In this document: piece after piece, positions 29,073 through 33,722 of the stretch
Position numbering within the stretch: position 1 is the stretch's first letter
Layout: the number at the start of each line of letters is the position of its first letter
From: a virus
Direction: 5' to 3' (one strand)
DNA length: 33,722 nucleotides
Virus record (IMG/VR): IMGVR_UViG_3300042987_002388
Location: 1 to 33,722 of that record
The notes under the pieces: model-generated
Databases searched by the model: none
What the model was told of the DNA's origin: nothing
The model's input: the letters and a program-made list of their open reading frames with translations, nothing else
Translations under genes and position numbers: made by a program

Positions 29073-30242
29073 GTGTTCATTGATAACGATTTTCCAAAAA
29101 TCTTAGGTGCCGAACTCTATCGGCCCCATCCTGCTTACATTGCCGAGATGGCGGTTGAGCCGGTTGTTGTTCATGATTTCACTCGCCAACCAGGCCAAAC
29201 TGTTCAGTTAGACCGCTATAAGTTCTGGGGTACCCCTGGCACCAAGGACAGCCGTGAGCGTATTGCTGATCAGACAATCGGTACAGCTAACAGCCGTAAC
29301 ATCACCAAAGAAAAAGTTCTGGTGGTGCTGAAGGAGTACACTGGCCCTGCCGATCCGGGCGATCCGACTCAGCCCAGCACATTCAAGATTGCTCGCGAAA
29401 CTCTGGTTACTGCCCAGCGCCTGCTGCTGGACACTGGGAACCTCAATATGTTCCACCAGTCGATTAGTAGCCTGACTCTGCTGGACGACTACCGCCGGTG
29501 GCGCGACCGTGTCTTTATCGACGAACTTGCCAAAGCTGAAGCCAACGGTGCCGCTTCCACAACTCAAGGTGGTTACTACTTCCCTGGTGCCAAAATCAAG
29601 GACGCCTCTGGTCGTATCGCCTACACTGCTACTGAATACGGCAATGAAGTCCAACAGTTCCAGGTGCGTACTGACCTGCTGACTGTTGTTAAGGATCTGC
29701 GCAAGCGTAACGTCCCCACCTTTGGTGATGGTCTGTATCGTTGCATCTGCGATCCTACTTTCATGATGCATCTGCGTCGTGATCCTGACTTCCGTGAGAT
29801 CGCTCGTTACGCTGGTACTCCAGGCCAAGGCATGTACATGGGTAATCCCATGCTGCCTAATAACGCCAGCTTCTTCCAAGGTCCTCAGGCAGGTCAAGCT
29901 TACTTCCAGGCTGGTGAACCGGTGATGCCTACTGGCGTCCAGTTTGAAGGCGTGAAGTTCTTTGAGTCGACCAACTTCCCGACCAAGAACATCAATGCTA
30001 CCTTTAACCTGGGTGGTGGTGATACCTATGCTTCCCGTGAAGTTGCTCAGGGCTACTTCTTTGGTCCTCAGGCAATCGGCGTTGGCATCGGTGGTCCCAA
30101 TGCTCAAGTCCTCATCAACAACAACGACGATTTCAGCCGTTTTATCATCCTGATTTGGCAACTTTACGCTGGTTTTGAAATCCTGAATAAGGATTTTGTT
30201 ACCACTGCGTATAGCTTCGTTGCCGACGACGGTACCGTCTGA
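29073..30242 (+). CDS. major capsid protein
   Basis: A 389-residue protein in the MCP position, starting with GTG after GGAGG. N-terminal helices and an extended arm (residues 1-130, LYRPHPAYIAEMAVEPVVVH ...) are followed by a DLRKRNVPTFGDGLYRCICD segment and ARYAGTPGQGMYMGNPMLPN. That order resembles the N4 gp56/HK97-fold capsid family, where a helix with x-R-K-x-N-x-P-x-FG precedes a strand. Codons are strongly biased to C-ending and CTG forms, as in very highly expressed genes. No catalytic motif, as expected. Confidence 0.85.
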   Translation: MFIDNDFPKILGAELYRPHPAYIAEMAVEPVVVHDFTRQPGQTVQLDRYKFWGTPGTKDSRERIADQTIGTANSRNITKEKVLVVLKEYTGPADPGDPTQPSTFKIARETLVTAQRLLLDTGNLNMFHQSISSLTLLDDYRRWRDRVFIDELAKAEANGAASTTQGGYYFPGAKIKDASGRIAYTATEYGNEVQQFQVRTDLLTVVKDLRKRNVPTFGDGLYRCICDPTFMMHLRRDPDFREIARYAGTPGQGMYMGNPMLPNNASFFQGPQAGQAYFQAGEPVMPTGVQFEGVKFFESTNFPTKNINATFNLGGGDTYASREVAQGYFFGPQAIGVGIGGPNAQVLINNNDDFSRFIILIWQLYAGFEILNKDFVTTAYSFVADDGTV

Positions 30243-30276
30243 TCGTTAACCAATAACCCTACCTAAGGAAAAATAA

Positions 30277-31080
30277 ATGACTTATTTGTCTGCTAAGAAA
30301 ATCTACCCAGGTAACTGGGCTGAACCACTCAACGGCTGGTACCGGAATATCGATACCGATGACAGCGGTACCAACGATGGTTCTAAAGGCGGTCCTACCT
30401 CCGTCCTTGCCGTGCCAGGCTATCGGTACTTCCAGCAGCGTGGTTTTGTTCCCGTCACCGCTACTTCCGGTTCGGGTCCTGTTGCTGCTGCCAGTGTGAT
30501 CATTCCATCTCCGTATCACGCGGATGACACACGTACAGACATCACCGGCATGGTGATCTCTGGTAGCAGCACACTGCCTGCTTTTGTCTATCGCACCACC
30601 ATCTCCGTTGCTTCTGGCTGGGGTGACGGTCGCGTTGCCTCCGGTATTTATGCTGCTACCGGTAACGTGATCTCCTTTGGTCGTGACAACGGTGGCAGCC
30701 CTGTTGCTGCTTCTGGTGTGGGCGAAGGTGTGATTCAAGCCAACCTGACTTCTACCACCTCTGGTACACAAGCTGGCGAAATCTTCTTCGCTGCTGGTAC
30801 CGCAGGTTACGGCACTAACCCCTTCATTACCAACTCCGGTGCTCTTGGCCCAACGGCTGGTAATGCCTACTACTCTGCCACTGCAGCCACTACGCTCAGG
30901 GTGTTTGCTAAGGAGACCGCGAACTCCACCACAACTTCTGGTGGTTTCTACATCTCCAGTGGTGATGCCAGCGGTGGTCGCACTGGTTATCTTGTCGTGG
31001 AAGTTTGCTACATCCAACCGGATGTTGCTCCTGGCTACGAAGATATCGATGGTTATCTTGCTTTCCGCACTGTTAGCTGA
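30277..31080 (+). CDS. head-decoration or fibre-type protein
   Basis: A 267-residue protein right after the MCP, with AAGGA before the ATG. It is rich in Gly, Ser, Thr and Ala with regular beta-strand character (VIIPSPYHADDTRTDITGMV, and TLRVFAKETANSTTTSGGFY), ending in a compact strand motif (GYLVVEVCYIQPDVAPGYED). It shares the C-ending codon bias of the MCP, so it is probably an abundant virion protein such as a decoration protein. No family is certain. Confidence 0.72.
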   Translation: MTYLSAKKIYPGNWAEPLNGWYRNIDTDDSGTNDGSKGGPTSVLAVPGYRYFQQRGFVPVTATSGSGPVAAASVIIPSPYHADDTRTDITGMVISGSSTLPAFVYRTTISVASGWGDGRVASGIYAATGNVISFGRDNGGSPVAASGVGEGVIQANLTSTTSGTQAGEIFFAAGTAGYGTNPFITNSGALGPTAGNAYYSATAATTLRVFAKETANSTTTSGGFYISSGDASGGRTGYLVVEVCYIQPDVAPGYEDIDGYLAFRTVS

Positions 31081-31092
31081 TTGGGTTAAACT

Positions 31093-31115
31093 AGGACCAG
31101 AGTAATTCTGGTCCT
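31093..31115 (+). other. 9-bp stem-loop abutting a start codon
   Basis: AGGACCAGA, loop GTAAT, TCTGGTCCT: a perfect 9-bp stem ending one base before the ATG at 31117. It covers the only AGGA near the start, so it should block ribosome binding when folded. There is no U-tract, so it is not a normal intrinsic terminator. Confidence 0.65.
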
Positions 31116-31116
31116 T

Positions 31117-31527
31117 ATGCTTTATCAGCACAAAAAGACAGGCGCACGCGTCAAAGTTGTTAGTGAGTGGGATAACGGCGAATGGTTCATGGTCGAAGAT
31201 CAGGACGGTCGTCTTTACACTGCTTACAAACATGAACTCACTCCAGATGAAGCAGCGACCAAAAAGGTACAAACGCTTCAAGTTAAAGATAAAGCAGCAA
31301 AGGAAGAGCCTCGCACTTTTCCTCCTGAAACACGCTTGAACATCAACACAGCCACCCCTCAGATGATCGCGGATCATATTAAGGGAATTGGCCTGAAAAC
31401 TGCCCGAGAAATCAAAGACCTTCAGATGTCTCTATCGGGTGAGAAGTTTAATAACTTGGAGCAGCTAAGACAAATCAAGCGCGTAGACTGGGAATCTGTT
31501 CTTGCTGCAGATTTGATCAGGGTTTAA
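31117..31527 (+). CDS. SH3-like plus helix-hairpin-helix protein
   Basis: A 136-residue protein. Residues 1-45 (KKTGARVKVVSEWDNGEWFM, then VEDQDGRLYTAYKHEL) form a small beta-barrel. Residues 72-136 carry the ComEA-type HhH signature: RLNINTATPQMIADHIKGIG, then LKTAREI, and a second hairpin with NNLEQLRQIKRVDWES. HhH domains bind DNA or bridge proteins without sequence preference. Position after the head genes suggests a head or connector accessory protein, or a late DNA-binding protein. A terminator follows. Confidence 0.8.
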   Translation: MLYQHKKTGARVKVVSEWDNGEWFMVEDQDGRLYTAYKHELTPDEAATKKVQTLQVKDKAAKEEPRTFPPETRLNINTATPQMIADHIKGIGLKTAREIKDLQMSLSGEKFNNLEQLRQIKRVDWESVLAADLIRV

Positions 31528-31543
31528 TCTAAAGTGCATGACG

Positions 31544-31571
31544 CCCCTGGAACCCCAGGGGTTTTTATTTT
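31544..31571 (+). terminator. intrinsic terminator, rightward
   Basis: CCCCTGG, loop AACC, CCAGGGG (31544-31561) followed by TTTTTATTTT. It closes the transcription unit that contains the MCP and HhH genes, 17 bases after the HhH stop. Confidence 0.88.
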
Positions 31572-31596
31572 AGAATTAAAATACTGAACTAAAAAC

Positions 31597-32304
31597 ATGG
31601 CAGGTATTACATATTTAGGTCAAGTTGGTTCTACCGGTGTTTCCACTGGCCCACATAAACATGTCTATGTTAAAGATCTTGCTACAAATCAATACATAAA
31701 TCCAGCGACTTTACGTTCCGTACTTGCAGGTGTACGCATTGGTCAAAATAGAGTTCCTGCATTACTAAAAGACAAAGAAGGCCGTTATAACTTCAACCCA
31801 AATGCAGGAATTGCAGTTACCTCCAGTTACGGTCCTCGCTCTGCACCTACCAGTGGTGCAAGTACATTCCACAGAGGAGAGGATTGGGCGCTACCTGAAG
31901 GTACTCCTGTTTATTTTGAAGGCGCTGGTACTTATGTACCAAAAAGTAATCAAGGTGGTTATGGCAATCTAGCAACTTTTAAAACACCAGATAACAAATA
32001 TGAAATTGGTTTTGGTCACATGAAATCATTGGGGCAGCCAGCAGCAATTGCTGCTTCTCCACAATCTGCACCTAGCACTTCGTCTGATTCAAATGAGAAA
32101 GCTGTGATGAATTTACTTCAAGAATTATTTACTACAAAGAAAGAAGATAAACAACCAACGTTGATAGAAGGATTAGTTTCTTCAGCTATTTCCAGGGGAC
32201 TCTCAACACCTCGCCCTTCTTCTTTTCTTTCCAGGTATGCAGAGTTGCTCGACTCTCCTTACGAAGATGTCATCCTTAACCCTTCCATGTTTGAAACCGT
32301 TTGA
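31597..32304 (+). CDS. M23-type peptidase with circularly permuted motif order
   Basis: A 235-residue protein with both halves of an M23 (LytM/lysostaphin) metallopeptidase, in reversed order. The usual C-terminal end GSTGVSTGPHKHVYVKD comes first (residues 11-27, His20 and His22), with YINPATL after it. The usual N-terminal part SSYGPRSAP ... HRGEDWALPEGTPVYFEGAG (residues 76-110, zinc residues His92 and Asp96) comes next, then GGYGNLATF and GFGHMKS (His141). A Ser/Thr/Pro linker and a polar helical tail follow. Probably a virion-associated peptidoglycan hydrolase. The order matches a circular permutation of the fold. Confidence 0.85.
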   Translation: MAGITYLGQVGSTGVSTGPHKHVYVKDLATNQYINPATLRSVLAGVRIGQNRVPALLKDKEGRYNFNPNAGIAVTSSYGPRSAPTSGASTFHRGEDWALPEGTPVYFEGAGTYVPKSNQGGYGNLATFKTPDNKYEIGFGHMKSLGQPAAIAASPQSAPSTSSDSNEKAVMNLLQELFTTKKEDKQPTLIEGLVSSAISRGLSTPRPSSFLSRYAELLDSPYEDVILNPSMFETV

Positions 32305-32343
32305 TTTCTTCCTTCTATAATATAAACACACCGGGTATCGCAA

Positions 32344-32805
32344 GTGCAGTTAAGCGACTTCGATAAAAGTAGAGTGAGGTATCATCTCGGTTATTTTGTT
32401 GTTTCTGTTCCAGCGGGTGATTACGCACGCCTGGAAGAAGCAATGAATACAGTCCCTGATTCTTACTTTTACGATAAGATTGCTATTCAGCTTGGTCGTT
32501 GTGACACTGCTGAAAAGAAAACTGAAGTTGCAACTTCGCCTTCTACACGCCTTGAAAGTATTGCTGGTGACGTCGATCGTACGATTCGATCCAGTAATGC
32601 AAAAGAAGCGTTAAAGGTTTGGGACGAGATTTACCTCTACGAAACAAACCGTTTGGCTGGCATCTTGTACGTACCAAACTACAAAGATCCATTCCAAGCT
32701 CGTTACCGTTACGAGCGGTCTGGTGCTGAGTTCATTCAGGCGCTTCCAGGTCCAGCTGATACGGCTGTAGGTTCACGTATTTACTTAAGAGAGGTTTGTA
32801 GGTAA
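32344..32805 (+). CDS. conserved neck/head-completion-type protein
   Basis: A 153-residue protein starting with GTG (MQLSDFDKSRVRYHLGYFVV). The N-terminal helix-turn (FDKSRVRYHLGY ... VPAGDYARLEEAMN), a middle helix (EALKVWDEIYLYETNRLAGI) and the end SGAEFIQALPGPADTAVGSR recall a conserved cyanophage protein found near the structural genes. A connector or head-completion role is suggested by position only. The stop overlaps the next start (TAATG). Confidence 0.72.
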   Translation: MQLSDFDKSRVRYHLGYFVVSVPAGDYARLEEAMNTVPDSYFYDKIAIQLGRCDTAEKKTEVATSPSTRLESIAGDVDRTIRSSNAKEALKVWDEIYLYETNRLAGILYVPNYKDPFQARYRYERSGAEFIQALPGPADTAVGSRIYLREVCR

Positions 32806-33722
32806 TGGCTTGGTTTGATTTTTTAAACGCTGCTAATGCACGAGGCCGTGACGCAGGTAGCATTGCTCGCCAACGTCTTGCTGCACGTGCTGCAATTCCG
32901 GCTGCTCGCGCAGCTAGCACAGCAGCTAACATTAGGTTAGGCATGGGCTTCACTCCGCAAGGATTATTCTTAAAAGCCGGTGCAATTGCCGCTCCCTATG
33001 TTGCCGAGGCTGCAGGTAATTATCTGAGATCACCACAAGGTGTACTCTTAAAGGATAGGCTGAGCCAAGGAGATATTCCCGGTGCGTTTACTGCTCTTAC
33101 AGGACTTGGGCGTCAGCAGTCACCTTTAAGACAGTACAACCCCCCTGGTTTTGACCCAAGTAAACCAGTTACAAGTGGGGATTTACGTCGGAGTGCATCT
33201 GCGGTTTCTCCTCTTTTTACTGGAGGTGGTCCTGGCTCCCCTGCAGCAGAACGTGCGTATCAAACAGAGAAATCTCGTGTCGCACAACTAACTGCGCAAG
33301 ATCCAGAATTACAACGTTATGAAAATGCACGCAAGGCAGCAGTAGCCCCTGGTGCTACACCTGAACAAGTTCAGTCTGCAGAAGATATTGGCATGCAGAT
33401 CTGGGCTAAAAAATATGGCAAGCTTGCTGAAAAGGTAAAGCCTGGTCAATCAGGATATGAGGCTATCCAGCGCCTGCAAGGTACAGGTTCGATGGGTTCT
33501 CCTCTAAATCTACCCTTTGATACAAGTTCTCCCCTGGGTACAACACCGCCTGTTTCCCCTGCTTCTTACGAGTCTGGACAAGTTGCTCAAGGACTGGATC
33601 TTTCTGCTCTTCCTGGTAATGCGTTTGCGGGTGCTTCTGCCGCTCCTTATGCAGCTTTCAATCAAGGGCCGACACTTCAGAGTGCCCCCCTGGGAATCCC
33701 AGCCGAAATTCCTTCTGCATCT
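32805..33722 (+). CDS. large Ala/Gly/Pro-rich virion-type protein, 3' end cut by window
   Basis: An open frame from ATG 32805 to the window edge, 306 codons with no stop. The start is MAWFDFLNAANARGRDAGSI; residues 25-65 are Ala-rich with a hydrophobic part (GLFLKAGAIAAPYVAEAAGN). Later parts are Pro/Ser/Gly-rich with helical patches (AERAYQTEKSRVAQLTAQDP). It matches the composition of the other probable internal virion proteins. Coupled to the previous gene by TAATG. Confidence 0.75.
   Translation, partial: MAWFDFLNAANARGRDAGSIARQRLAARAAIPAARAASTAANIRLGMGFTPQGLFLKAGAIAAPYVAEAAGNYLRSPQGVLLKDRLSQGDIPGAFTALTGLGRQQSPLRQYNPPGFDPSKPVTSGDLRRSASAVSPLFTGGGPGSPAAERAYQTEKSRVAQLTAQDPELQRYENARKAAVAPGATPEQVQSAEDIGMQIWAKKYGKLAEKVKPGQSGYEAIQRLQGTGSMGSPLNLPFDTSSPLGTTPPVSPASYESGQVAQGLDLSALPGNAFAGASAAPYAAFNQGPTLQSAPLGIPAEIPSAS

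Noticed and set aside
29208-30161. 317-codon leftward open frame opposite the major capsid gene
   Set aside because: A mirror of the strongly biased codons of the MCP; no leader or operon context on that strand.
30259-31377. 372-codon leftward open frame opposite the 267-aa and HhH genes
   Set aside because: Same reason: antisense to a codon-biased late gene, Ser/Thr/Gly-rich low complexity, and it crosses gene boundaries and a hairpin.
1-33722. CRISPR array, rRNA, integrase or insertion sequence
   Set aside because: No regularly spaced repeats, rRNA-like stretch, transposase or recombinase motif was seen in any frame I read.

Overview
The window looks like part of a tailed double-stranded DNA phage that infects picocyanobacteria (Synechococcus/Cyanobium type), possibly from fresh water. 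The host call rests on recall of protein families, not on a search. Several short leftward genes belong to small-protein types I know mainly from cyanophages and marine or freshwater viral metagenomes: the LSPTAQAVLDA...LRAAADQ type, the MTEDHPITPPQWL type, the GDRVAERPKLHGIF type, the MTALDW...GSGGF type, and the tandem CRTHDWP...DWC membrane peptides. No integrase, DNA polymerase or helicase is in view, so lifestyle and replication type cannot be read from this segment.

Layout. From 1 to about 13,600 nearly all genes run leftward. They are short, tightly packed and often overlap at ATGA, as expected of an early or host-takeover region. Recognisable products are a flavin-dependent thymidylate synthase (ThyX), a zinc-ribbon/HTH protein, a PcfJ-like protein, a DUF4236-like protein, a second solitary HTH protein and a winged-helix-like protein. 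A tRNA-Leu(UAA) lies just downstream of a gene interrupted by an in-frame amber codon. Two rightward genes (7977-8699) form an island in this block. Between 11,142 and 12,443 five short genes are separated by a repeated spacer with two stem-loops, whose stems vary while pairing is kept. Around 12,894-13,383 there is a gene-poor stretch with a 16-bp palindrome (second copy at 11,865) and a clear leftward intrinsic terminator. The leftward and rightward arms diverge at 13,597-13,707.

From 13,708 to the right end all genes run rightward and form the virion module. It holds a 977-aa probable virion protein, a series of alanine/glycine-rich proteins with glycine-zipper-like hydrophobic stretches (candidate ejection or internal virion proteins), and a DUF4214-like protein. 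A tandem family of very small proteins follows, then a probable small terminase, the large terminase, a coiled-coil membrane protein, an AbrB-like protein, the portal, a probable scaffold that starts inside the portal frame, the major capsid protein, a second highly expressed head-type protein, and a helix-hairpin-helix protein followed by a terminator. After these come an M23 peptidase whose motifs are in circularly permuted order, a small neck-type protein and an incomplete Ala/Gly-rich protein. The order TerS-TerL-portal-scaffold-MCP is the classical packaging/head order.

The main points for follow-up are the permuted M23 domain, the two-stem-loop spacers, the amber-interrupted leftward gene, the ~600-nt portal/scaffold overlap in a GC-rich patch, and the tandem small-gene duplications.
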